42,334 bases of DNA from Betaproteobacteria bacterium. Lineage in GTDB: Bacteria > Pseudomonadota > Gammaproteobacteria > Burkholderiales > SG8-39. Under the pieces are notes generated by a model. That model was not told the DNA's origin and searched no databases. It was given only the letters and a program-made list of their open reading frames with translations. Each line of letters starts with the position of its first letter. Position 1 is the stretch's first letter. This document shows, one piece after another, positions 35,818-42,334 of this stretch. The translations under genes were made by a program, and so were the position numbers. The stretch spans positions 1 through 42,334 of the forward strand of contig VBBY01000058.1 of assembly GCA_005881595.1 (NCBI GenBank), written 5' to 3'.

Positions 35818-36791
35818 CGCCTCGCGCGCCAGCGAAACTGCGGATAGCGCTCGCGCGGACCCAGGGGCGCGAGGTAGAAGGGCACGACGGCCTCGAGCGC
35901 CTGCGCGACGAGCCCGAAGGGCAGCGTGCAGTCGGCGCCGCAGACGCTCGGCACCTGCATCGAGCGGTAGTTGTCGCGCGTCATCAGCGGATGCGGCGCC
36001 AATTCCATCAGCCGCGCGAGCAGGTACGACATGCGATCGGAAAGCGGGATGATGAGCCGCCGGCGGCGGGTGATCGCGCAGACGAACTCGACCAGCTCCT
36101 GCAGCGTGTAGACGCGCGGCCCGCACAGGTCGTAGGCCTTGCCGTGCGAGCGCGCCTCGTCGATGGCGCTCGCCATCGCGCGCGCGACGTCGCCAACGTA
36201 GACCGGCTGGAAGCGCGCCCGCGGGCAGGCCACCGCCAGCGCCGGGAGGAAGCGCGATAGCCCCGCGAACATGTTGATGAACGAGTCATCCGGGCCGAAC
36301 ACGATCGACGGGCGGAACGCCGTGACCTCGAGGTCGTCGGCGGCAAGCACCGCCTGCTCGCCGATCGCCTTCGAGCGCAGGTACTCCGAAGGCGCCTGCG
36401 GCGCGGCGCCGAGCGCGCTCATGTGCAGCAGCCTCTTCACGCCGACCGCGCGGCAGGCGGCGACGACCGCCTGCGGCAGCTCTACGTGCAAGCGCGCGAA
36501 GTCCGGGCCGTAGTCGTGCGGCCCGCGCTCGTCGCGCCGCCCGCGCCGGCTGTGCAGAATCCCGATCAGGTTGATGACCGCGTCGCGCCCGGCGGCGAGC
36601 CGCTGCAGCACGCCCGGTGCCGTGACATCGGCCTCGAGCACCTCGACGGTCGGCAGCTGGATGAGGGGCTTCGCGCGCTCGCGCCGCCGCGACGGCACGG
36701 TCACCTTGATCACGCCCCGAGCCAGCTCCGCCACCAGGTGGCGGCCGATGAACCCCGCGCCGCCGAGCACGAGGACGTTCTCGACCTTCAT
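35814..36791 (-). CDS. NAD(P)-binding epimerase-like protein, complex I NDUFA9 subunit family
   Basis: This 325-residue atypical short-chain dehydrogenase has the nucleotide motif VLGGAGFIGRHL (8-19) and continues with AVINLIGILH, LHVELPQAVVAACRAVGVKRLLHMSALGA (family segments, partial) and FRPSIVFGPDDSFINMF. The expected tyrosine-lysine pair appears as YLRSKAIGE. Bacterial relatives are related to the accessory complex I subunit NDUFA9 and bind NADPH without a known reaction. It lies six bases downstream of slt, in a neighbourhood with cca and 5-formyl-THF cyclo-ligase typical for betaproteobacteria. Confidence 0.85.
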   Translation of the reverse strand: MKVENVLVLGGAGFIGRHLVAELARGVIKVTVPSRRRERAKPLIQLPTVEVLEADVTAPGVLQRLAAGRDAVINLIGILHSRRGRRDERGPHDYGPDFARLHVELPQAVVAACRAVGVKRLLHMSALGAAPQAPSEYLRSKAIGEQAVLAADDLEVTAFRPSIVFGPDDSFINMFAGLSRFLPALAVACPRARFQPVYVGDVARAMASAIDEARSHGKAYDLCGPRVYTLQELVEFVCAITRRRRLIIPLSDRMSYLLARLMELAPHPLMTRDNYRSMQVPSVCGADCTLPFGLVAQALEAVVPFYLAPLGPRERYPQFRWRARR

Positions 36792-36797
36792 CGCGGC

Positions 36798-38744
36798 TTA
36801 AGGCAGCTCGTCTTCGGCCGTGGGTTCGGCCCCGGTGCGCGGCGGAACGGTCCCCAGGCGCGCCTTGATCGGCGTCAGCTTGTTCTCCAGCACCGCCGCG
36901 TAGAACACCGAGTTCGCCATCACGTTTTTCACGTAGTCGCGCGTCTCGCTGATGGGAATCGTCTCGACGTAGATCGCGCCTTCTAGCGGCCTCGAGTCGC
37001 GCCAGCGCCGCGCGCGCCCCGGGCCGGCGTTGTAGGCGGTCGAAGCGAGGATCGGGTGGCCGACCTGGTTGAGCACCAGCTTGAGATAGCCGGTGCCCAG
37101 GCCGACGTTGGTCTGCACCTCGCCCATGTGGTGCGGACGGTAATTGCGCAGGCCCAGCTTCGCTGCGACGTAACGCGCGGTGCGCGGCATGAGCTGCATC
37201 AGGCCGGTCGCGCCGGCGCTCGAGCGCGATTCCTGGAGGAAGCGGCTCTCCTGGCGCACCAGCCCGAGCACCAGGGCCGGGTCGACGCCATGGGTCTTCG
37301 CGTATTCCTGGAACACGTCCTGGTACGGCACCGGGTAGCGCAGCGCGAAATTGTGAACGCGGACGGTCTTGTTGGCGGTTTCGATGACGCGGTCATAGAT
37401 TTCCGCGCGGTGCGCAACCTCGGCGGCGGCGATCAGCTTGGCGTCGTCGAAAAAGCGGATGGTATGGATCCACTCGCGCACGCCCTCGGTGCGCAAGCCG
37501 AGCCGGATCAGCTCGAGCGCGCGGGCAATGCCGGGATCGCGCTTCGCCGCCGCCACCTCGTCCTCGCCGGGCACGTAGATCTTATCGGGCAGCGCGACCA
37601 TGTAGCCCAGCTCTTCCTCGGCCAGCAGGCCATAGAAGTCGGGCCGTCCGGCAACGCGCAGGTAATAGGCCCGGCTGCCGGTCTCCTCGCCCTGCGCGGC
37701 AAGCGCCCGGCCGTACCAGTAGGACCAGGCCCGCTCCTGCCGCGCGCCGGCGGACATCTGGTCGATCGAGTCGCGCACCACCTGCCAGTTTCCGCGACGC
37801 AGCGCCGCGCGCGCTTTCCAGGCCAGCTGCTCGTCGGTAAGCCGCAGGTCGCCGGCACGCGCATACCAGGCGAGCGCCTTGTCGTAATGCTCGCGCGCCG
37901 CCTCGTGACCGACGCGGCCCCAGAGGTACTTGAGGTCGGCCTCGGGCAAGCGCGCGGCGAGCGGCCCGTCGAGCGCGGCGGCGGCGCCCTCCGCGTCGCT
38001 GCGCGCGAAGCGCACGACGGCGAGCACCACCACCTCGCGCGTCGCCCGCTGCTCGAGGTTCTTGGGCAGCCGGGAGAGCAGGCGCTTGGGCTGGCGCGCC
38101 GCCTCGGCCAGCATGCGCTCGTCCGGCGCTTCATTCCGCGGCAGGTAGCCGAGCGCGGTTTTCGCGGCGGTGATCTGCCCATACTCGAACAGCACGCGCA
38201 CGCGCCGCCAGACATCGCTGAACGTGAGCTGGCCTTGCTCCATCATCGCGTCGGCGAGCTTGCTGCAGCCTTCGGGCAGCTCGCGCGGCTCGAGCCACAT
38301 CGCCGCCGCCGCCTCGGCGTAGGCGCTTTCGTCGCCGCGCTGCAGGCGCGATGCCCAGCCGTAGCAGCGCACCTCCAGGTCGTCGCGGCTGTAGAACGCC
38401 GCCTGGCGGTCGAACTCCTGCCAGTCGCCGCGCCCGCCGAGCACTTTCAGCCATTCTTCGCGCAGCAGCTCGGCGACGTAGCTGCGCTCGAATTTCGACA
38501 GGAAAGCGCGCACCTCGGTCGCCGGCATGTCCTCCAGCCGCAGGGAAAGGCGCCAGTACTCGAGCCATGGCTCGAGCACGTGATGACTCAGCTTTTGCGC
38601 GTGCTTCGCGAACCTGATCGGATCGCCGGCGCGATAGGCGTCGAAGGCGCCGAGCAGCGCGTCATCGCTGCTGTTGCCGGCAAAAGCCGGCGCGGCGGCC
38701 AGCCAAAGCGCTACACTCGCTCCCAGTATTTCCTTAAAAATCAT
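36798..38744 (-). CDS. Soluble lytic murein transglycosylase (Slt70-like)
   Basis: This 648-residue periplasmic enzyme cleaves peptidoglycan glycan strands to 1,6-anhydromuropeptides. A signal peptide (about 1-22, ending AFAGN) is followed by the long alpha-helical superhelix (about 25-450), and then by the catalytic domain. The catalytic glutamate E499 is in VRQESRFLQE, with SAGATGLMQLMPRTA and STAYNAGPGRARRW following, the standard ESR/GLMQ/NAGP motif trio. It lies upstream of the NDUFA9-type gene and diverges from the 5-formyl-THF cyclo-ligase gene across 21 bases. Confidence 0.93.
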   Translation of the reverse strand: MIFKEILGASVALWLAAAPAFAGNSSDDALLGAFDAYRAGDPIRFAKHAQKLSHHVLEPWLEYWRLSLRLEDMPATEVRAFLSKFERSYVAELLREEWLKVLGGRGDWQEFDRQAAFYSRDDLEVRCYGWASRLQRGDESAYAEAAAAMWLEPRELPEGCSKLADAMMEQGQLTFSDVWRRVRVLFEYGQITAAKTALGYLPRNEAPDERMLAEAARQPKRLLSRLPKNLEQRATREVVVLAVVRFARSDAEGAAAALDGPLAARLPEADLKYLWGRVGHEAAREHYDKALAWYARAGDLRLTDEQLAWKARAALRRGNWQVVRDSIDQMSAGARQERAWSYWYGRALAAQGEETGSRAYYLRVAGRPDFYGLLAEEELGYMVALPDKIYVPGEDEVAAAKRDPGIARALELIRLGLRTEGVREWIHTIRFFDDAKLIAAAEVAHRAEIYDRVIETANKTVRVHNFALRYPVPYQDVFQEYAKTHGVDPALVLGLVRQESRFLQESRSSAGATGLMQLMPRTARYVAAKLGLRNYRPHHMGEVQTNVGLGTGYLKLVLNQVGHPILASTAYNAGPGRARRWRDSRPLEGAIYVETIPISETRDYVKNVMANSVFYAAVLENKLTPIKARLGTVPPRTGAEPTAEDELP

Positions 38745-38765
38745 CGAGGCAAGGATAGCACGCGG

Positions 38766-39431
38766 GTGGATGCCGTCGCTCTGAGAACGTGGCGAAAGAC
38801 ACAGCGCGAACGATTAATTACCGCGCGCTTGGCGCTCTCGCCGGCGCAGCTCGATTCCTGGCGCGAGCGCATCGACGGTTTTATCGAGCGTTCGTTCCCG
38901 GGGCTCGCCCGCAGCCGCGTGGCTTTCTGCTGGCCGGTAAAGAACGAGTATGACGCGCGCCACCTCGCGAGAACGCTGCGCAGCCGCGGCGCGTTGACAG
39001 CGCTGCCCGCCATCGTCGCGCCGCGCTCGCCGCTGGTGTTCCGCGAATGGCATCCGGGCGTCGCTCTCGCCAACGGGCCGCTCGACATTCCTTTTCCCGT
39101 CTCTTCGCCGGAAGTGCTTCCCGACGCGGTCCTGCTGCCGATGAACGGATGGGACGCGCAGGGCTACCGGCTCGGCTACGGCGGCGGCTACTTCGACCGC
39201 ACGCTCGCTCGCCTCGCGCAGAAGCCGGTGACGATCGGCGTCTCCTACGAGCTGGCGCGCCTCGAAACCATCTACCCACAATCCTGGGACATCCCGGTCG
39301 ATTATGTCGTCACGGAGCGCGGCGTCTATCGCAGGGATGACCAGGAGCTGGCCTTTCTGGGCGAGCCCGACCCGGGATCCGGCGTAATGTCCTCGCCGGT
39401 TTGTTACGCCGACGAGATCAAAAAAGACTGA
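38766..39431 (+). CDS. 5-formyltetrahydrofolate cyclo-ligase
   Basis: This 221-residue enzyme converts 5-formyl-THF to 5,10-methenyl-THF with ATP, returning stored folate to the one-carbon pool. The ATP-binding signature GYRLGYGGGYFDRTL and the N-terminal RTWRKTQRERLITAR are typical, as is WDIPVDYVVTE. The start is GTG 38766, preceded by AAGGA. The protein continues about 35 residues past the usual end, and the tail MSSPVCYADEI resembles the opening of small unrelated proteins, so the stop may have moved. It fits the folate theme of the window (panB, MTHFR-like). Confidence 0.87.
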   Translation: MDAVALRTWRKTQRERLITARLALSPAQLDSWRERIDGFIERSFPGLARSRVAFCWPVKNEYDARHLARTLRSRGALTALPAIVAPRSPLVFREWHPGVALANGPLDIPFPVSSPEVLPDAVLLPMNGWDAQGYRLGYGGGYFDRTLARLAQKPVTIGVSYELARLETIYPQSWDIPVDYVVTERGVYRRDDQELAFLGEPDPGSGVMSSPVCYADEIKKD

Positions 39432-39433
39432 AG

Positions 39434-40081
39434 CTAGCGTTTGAGCGCGAGTGTCAGCCCGTCGCCGATCGGAAGCAGCGATAGCGCGACGCGGGAATCC
39501 CCGTGCAATTTGTCATTGAAGCTGCGCAGCGCCCGCGTGGTGGCGTCCCGCGCCCTGGCGTCCGCGACCGCGCCTGACCACAGCGTGTTGTCCACCGCGA
39601 TCAGCCCGCCGCGGCGCAGCAGCGCGAGCGAGCGCTCGTAGTAGTTCTGGTAGTTCTCCTTGTCGGCATCGATGAACACGAAATCGAACGGTCCCTCGAG
39701 CTGCGCCAGCGTCTCGAGCGCCGGCGCGAGGCGCAGCTCGATCTTGTGCTCGACGCCCGCCTTCCTCCAGAAGCGCCGCGCGAGCGCGGTCCACTCGGCG
39801 TTGATGTCGCAGCACAGCACGCGGCCATCCGCGGGCAGCGCGAGCGCGACCGCGAGGGCGCTGTAGCCGGTGAACGTGCCGATCTCCAGGCAGCGCCTGG
39901 CGCCGATCGCCTGCACCAGAAGCGCCATGAACTGTCCCTGGTCGGCGCCGATCTGCATTCCGGCATGGGGATTCGACGCCGTGGCTTCGCGCAGCTCGCG
40001 CAGCACTTCGGCTTCGCGCACCGAGTGCTCGACGATGTAGCGCGCCAGCTTTTCCGGAAACAACGGATGCCGGCTCGCCAT
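39434..40081 (-). CDS. Class I SAM-dependent O-methyltransferase (CCoAOMT/COMT-like)
   Basis: This 215-residue protein belongs to the PF01596 methyltransferases, which include catechol and caffeoyl-CoA O-methyltransferases. The SAM motif is CLEIGTFTGYSALAVAL (64-80), and the divalent-metal/active-site region FIDADKENYQNYY and VDNTLWSGAV is intact. Bacterial members methylate catechol-like hydroxyls or other small molecules; this gene does not identify its substrate. The start shares an A with the ilvA stop (TGATG), so the two are cotranslated. It reads tail to tail with the cyclo-ligase gene (2-base gap). Confidence 0.88.
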   Translation of the reverse strand: MASRHPLFPEKLARYIVEHSVREAEVLRELREATASNPHAGMQIGADQGQFMALLVQAIGARRCLEIGTFTGYSALAVALALPADGRVLCCDINAEWTALARRFWRKAGVEHKIELRLAPALETLAQLEGPFDFVFIDADKENYQNYYERSLALLRRGGLIAVDNTLWSGAVADARARDATTRALRSFNDKLHGDSRVALSLLPIGDGLTLALKR

Positions 40082-41595
40082 CAGACCAGGAACAGCCTGT
40101 ATGCGGGGTTGCGTGTCTCCTCGGCGTACGGGTAGCCGAGATTTTCCAGGAATTGCCTGAATTGCTTCATCTCGCGGGACGGAACCTGCATGCCTACCAG
40201 CACGCGGCCGTAGTCCGCGCCGTGGTTGCGGTAGTGGAACAGGCTGATGTTCCAGTCGCTGCGCATGCTCTGCAGGAACTGCATCAGCGCGCCGGGGCGC
40301 TCGGGAAATTCGAAGCGATAAAGCAGCTCCTCTCTGGCGAAAGGCGCACGTCCGCCGACCATGTGGCGCACGTGCCACTTGGCCAGCTCGTTGCCCGACA
40401 AGTCGAGGGTGGTCAGGCCGTGGCGGCGCAGGTTGCGCACGATGCGCGCCGTTTCCTCGCTGCCGTGCACCTCGACGCCGACGAAGATGTGCGCTTCGGA
40501 GGAGTCGGCGATGCGGTAGTTGAACTCGGTGACGCTGCGCGCGCCGATCTGCGCGCAGAATTTCTTGAAGCTGCCAGGGCGCTCGGGGATGGTGACGGCG
40601 AGGATCGCCTCGCGGTGCTCGCCGAGCTCGGCCTCCTCCGCGATGAAGCGCAGGCGGTCGAAGTTGGTATTGGCGCCCGAGGCCACCGCGACCAGCGCCT
40701 TGCCGCGCGCGCCGTGGCGCTCCACCCAGGCCTTGGCGCCGGCGATCGCCAGCGCGCCCGCCGGCTCGAGCACCACGCGCGTGTCCTCGAACACGTCCTT
40801 GATCGCCGCGCACATCGCGTCGGTATCGGCGAGCACCATCTCGTCGACGAGCTCGCGGCACAGGCGAAACGTCTCGCGCCCCACTTCCTTTACCGCCACG
40901 CCGTCGGCGAACAGTCCCACATGTTCCAGTTTTACTCTTCTCCCCTTCTTCAGGGACTGCGTCATCGCGGCGGCATCGACCGGCTCAACCCCCACCACCT
41001 TGATTGAAGGACGAACGCGTTTGACGTAGGCCGCAATGCCGGAGATCAGGCCTCCGCCGCCCACCGGGACGAAGATGGCCTCGAGCGGCCCGGCATGCTG
41101 GCGCAGGATCTCCATGCCGATCGTCCCCTGCCCGGCGATCACTTCCGGGTCGTCGTAGGGATGAACGAAGGCCAGGCCGCGGCGGCGCTTGAGGCGCATC
41201 GCCTGCGCAAACGCCTCGGCGTACGAATCGCCGTGCAGCACGACCTGCGCGCCTCGCGCCAGCACCGCGTCGACCTTGATGCGCGGCGTGGTCACGGGCA
41301 TCACGATCACCGCCCGGCAGCCGAGGCGCTGCGCGGCGAGGGCGACCCCCTGCGCGTGATTGCCGGCGCTCGCCGCGATCACGCCCCTGGCGAGGCGCGC
41401 ACGCGGCAGCCCGGCCATCTTGTTGTAGGCGCCGCGCAGCTTGAACGAGAATACCGGCTGCAGGTCCTCGCGCTTGATGAGCAGGCGGTTGCGCAGGCGC
41501 CTGGACAGCCCGGGCGCGAGCTCGAGCGGGGTTTCGCTCGCCACGTCGTAGACGCGAGCCTTGAGGATCCGCTCGAGATAGTTGTCGTGCTTCAC
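40081..41595 (-). CDS. ilvA: Threonine deaminase, biosynthetic
   Basis: IlvA dehydrates threonine to 2-oxobutanoate, the first step to isoleucine. PLP attaches to K52 in FSFKLRGAYNKM; VGGGGLISGIAAY binds the phosphate, and SAGNHAQGVA is also present. Two ACT-like regulatory domains follow (about 325-505; IPERPGSFKKF and FPERPGALMQF), as in the feedback-inhibited long form, giving 504 residues. I choose GTG 41595, preceded by GGGGGCG, rather than the ATG 30 bases upstream, which has no ribosome site and would overlap the divergent gene. It is coupled to the O-methyltransferase gene. Confidence 0.94.
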   Translation of the reverse strand: MKHDNYLERILKARVYDVASETPLELAPGLSRRLRNRLLIKREDLQPVFSFKLRGAYNKMAGLPRARLARGVIAASAGNHAQGVALAAQRLGCRAVIVMPVTTPRIKVDAVLARGAQVVLHGDSYAEAFAQAMRLKRRRGLAFVHPYDDPEVIAGQGTIGMEILRQHAGPLEAIFVPVGGGGLISGIAAYVKRVRPSIKVVGVEPVDAAAMTQSLKKGRRVKLEHVGLFADGVAVKEVGRETFRLCRELVDEMVLADTDAMCAAIKDVFEDTRVVLEPAGALAIAGAKAWVERHGARGKALVAVASGANTNFDRLRFIAEEAELGEHREAILAVTIPERPGSFKKFCAQIGARSVTEFNYRIADSSEAHIFVGVEVHGSEETARIVRNLRRHGLTTLDLSGNELAKWHVRHMVGGRAPFAREELLYRFEFPERPGALMQFLQSMRSDWNISLFHYRNHGADYGRVLVGMQVPSREMKQFRQFLENLGYPYAEETRNPAYRLFLV

Positions 41596-41638
41596 GCCGC
41601 CCCCTGGAGCAGGCGAATTTAGCATGAGGGAGATCGAA

Positions 41639-42085
41639 ATGAAGCTGTCACAGCTGAAAGCGCAATGGCCGGTGATGTCGTATTACCAGCGCTTCGAGAG
41701 CGCGGTCGCCGTGGCCCTGACGTTCGTCATCGGCTTCATCATTCTCGTCGCGCTCTATCGCCTCGCCTCGACCGTCGTCGTCGGCATGCTGTCCGGCATC
41801 CTGGACCCCCTCGACCAGAAGGTGTTCCAGAACGTGTTCGGCGAGATCATGACGCTGCTCATCGCGCTCGAGTTCAATCACACCCTGCAGTACGTGGTCA
41901 AGCGCGAGCAGAGCATCATCCAGACGAAAGTAGTGCTCCTCATCGCGCTGCTCGCGATCGCCCGCAAGTTCGTCATTCTCGACCTGCACGAGGTCGGGCC
42001 CGCCGAGATGCTCGGGCTGGCCGCCGTCGCCCTCGCCCTGGGCGTCACGTACTGGCTGATCCGGGACCGGGACGAGGCGCGATGA
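41639..42085 (+). CDS. PsiE-like (phosphate-starvation-inducible) membrane protein
   Basis: This 148-residue membrane protein of the PsiE family (PF06146 type) has four hydrophobic helices at roughly 22-45, 62-80, 93-110 and 120-140, with the conserved EIMTLLIALEFNHTLQYVV and ARKFVILDL segments. The function is unknown; family members are induced by phosphate limitation in E. coli. I start it at ATG 41639, preceded by GAGGGAGA; longer readings overlap ilvA. The end overlaps the next gene as ATGA. No Pho box was recognised in the 43-base gap to ilvA. Confidence 0.85.
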   Translation: MKLSQLKAQWPVMSYYQRFESAVAVALTFVIGFIILVALYRLASTVVVGMLSGILDPLDQKVFQNVFGEIMTLLIALEFNHTLQYVVKREQSIIQTKVVLLIALLAIARKFVILDLHEVGPAEMLGLAAVALALGVTYWLIRDRDEAR

Positions 42086-42334
42086 ACTACCGCGAGCGCG
42101 CGCTGAAGATCTTTCCCTGGGTCTGCGCGCGCTGCGCCCGCGAGTTCAACGCGAAGAGCGTGCGCCAGCTGACCGTCCACCACAAGGACGGCAACCACGA
42201 CCACAATCCGCCCGACGGAGCGAACTGGGAGCTGCTGTGCATCTATTGCCACGAGAACGAGCACGCCCGCGAGGTGGACAACGACGGCCGCCCGGCCGCT
42301 TCGCAGAAGAAGGCCCCTTCGACCTACCGCCCCT
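42082..42334 (+). CDS. YajD-type HNH nuclease family protein, partial (runs off the window)
   Basis: The first 84 codons are present. They read MNYRERALKIFPWVCARC, then LTVHHKDGNHDHNPPDG and LLCIYCHENEHARE. The CxxC pair (C15, C18), the HHKDGNHDHNP and the CxxCH pair form the HNH zinc/metal site of the YajD family. The sequence is close to the natural family end at the window border, so little is probably missing. It starts inside the PsiE-like stop (ATGA). The physiological role is unknown; the family is predicted to cut nucleic acid. Confidence 0.85.
   Translation, partial: MNYRERALKIFPWVCARCAREFNAKSVRQLTVHHKDGNHDHNPPDGANWELLCIYCHENEHAREVDNDGRPAASQKKAPSTYRP

Noticed and set aside
37056-39431. 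A 791-codon plus-strand reading frame opposite slt
   Set aside because: Only its last 221 codons encode the cyclo-ligase. The rest is the antisense of slt, whose signal peptide and E499 motif are clear, and it is a usual GC-rich artefact.

Overview
This is a gene-dense, GC-rich stretch of what looks like a betaproteobacterial chromosome, probably an environmental lineage near the Burkholderiales or Nitrosomonadales. The lineage call is inferred from gene order: dapF-DUF484-xerC; pteridine-reductase-like SDR-ttcA with a divergent MidA-type methyltransferase; cca, an NDUFA9-type epimerase, slt and 5-formyl-THF cyclo-ligase as near neighbours; and an SAH riboswitch in front of ahcY. Most genes abut or overlap by 1-4 bases. 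I see no tRNA, rRNA, CRISPR array, transposase or prophage, and no gene-free stretch longer than about 190 bases.

Layout. (1) 1-5693, minus strand: a tightly coupled run of two LpxL/HtrB-type acyltransferases, a Gfo/Idh oxidoreductase, a DegT aminotransferase, dapF, DUF484 and the N-terminal part of xerC. The oxidoreductase/aminotransferase pair beside lipid A acyltransferases suggests GnnA/GnnB, that is, a lipid A with 2,3-diaminoglucose. (2) 5734-10428, plus strand: metK, then a MetE-C-domain methyltransferase present twice in a 1271-base tandem duplication that also copied the end of metK and the start of ligA, then ligA-ligB (class III ring-cleavage dioxygenase). (3) 10446-14237: two small secreted proteins lying between 25-base imperfect direct repeats, an orphan solute-binding protein, and a Ser/Thr kinase translationally coupled to a degenerate cyclase-like domain protein. 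(4) 14266-17662: sigma-70-like promoter, SAH riboswitch with terminator platform, ahcY, a PanE-type reductase and an MTHFR-like protein. Regions 2 and 4 together hold most of a methyl cycle: SAM synthesis, SAH hydrolysis, homocysteine methylation and a folate-reductase homologue.

(5) 17669-22390: a YdjM-type membrane hydrolase, then a BcsA-like GT2 and a GT39-like membrane glycosyltransferase. (6) 22400-26338: a very unusual YdaS/Cro-type HTH fused in frame to a class V (alanine-glyoxylate type) aminotransferase, divergent from a ThDP-dependent enzyme and an aspartyl protease. A perfect 7-5-7 palindrome lies in the 58-base shared intergenic region. By analogy with MocR/PdxR regulators this could be a PLP-sensing autoregulated switch; it is my best candidate for something undescribed. 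(7) 26352-42334: mostly housekeeping genes (panB, ttcA, pteridine reductase, MidA-type methyltransferase, a diheme cytochrome, a membrane-anchored cNMP-binding protein, two GSTs, DUF2905, a membrane C13 peptidase, an HD-less cca, DUF2891, an NDUFA9-type epimerase, slt, 5-formyl-THF cyclo-ligase, O-methyltransferase, ilvA, PsiE-like, and a partial YajD-type HNH protein).

All functions are read from sequence motifs and gene context; no database search was run.
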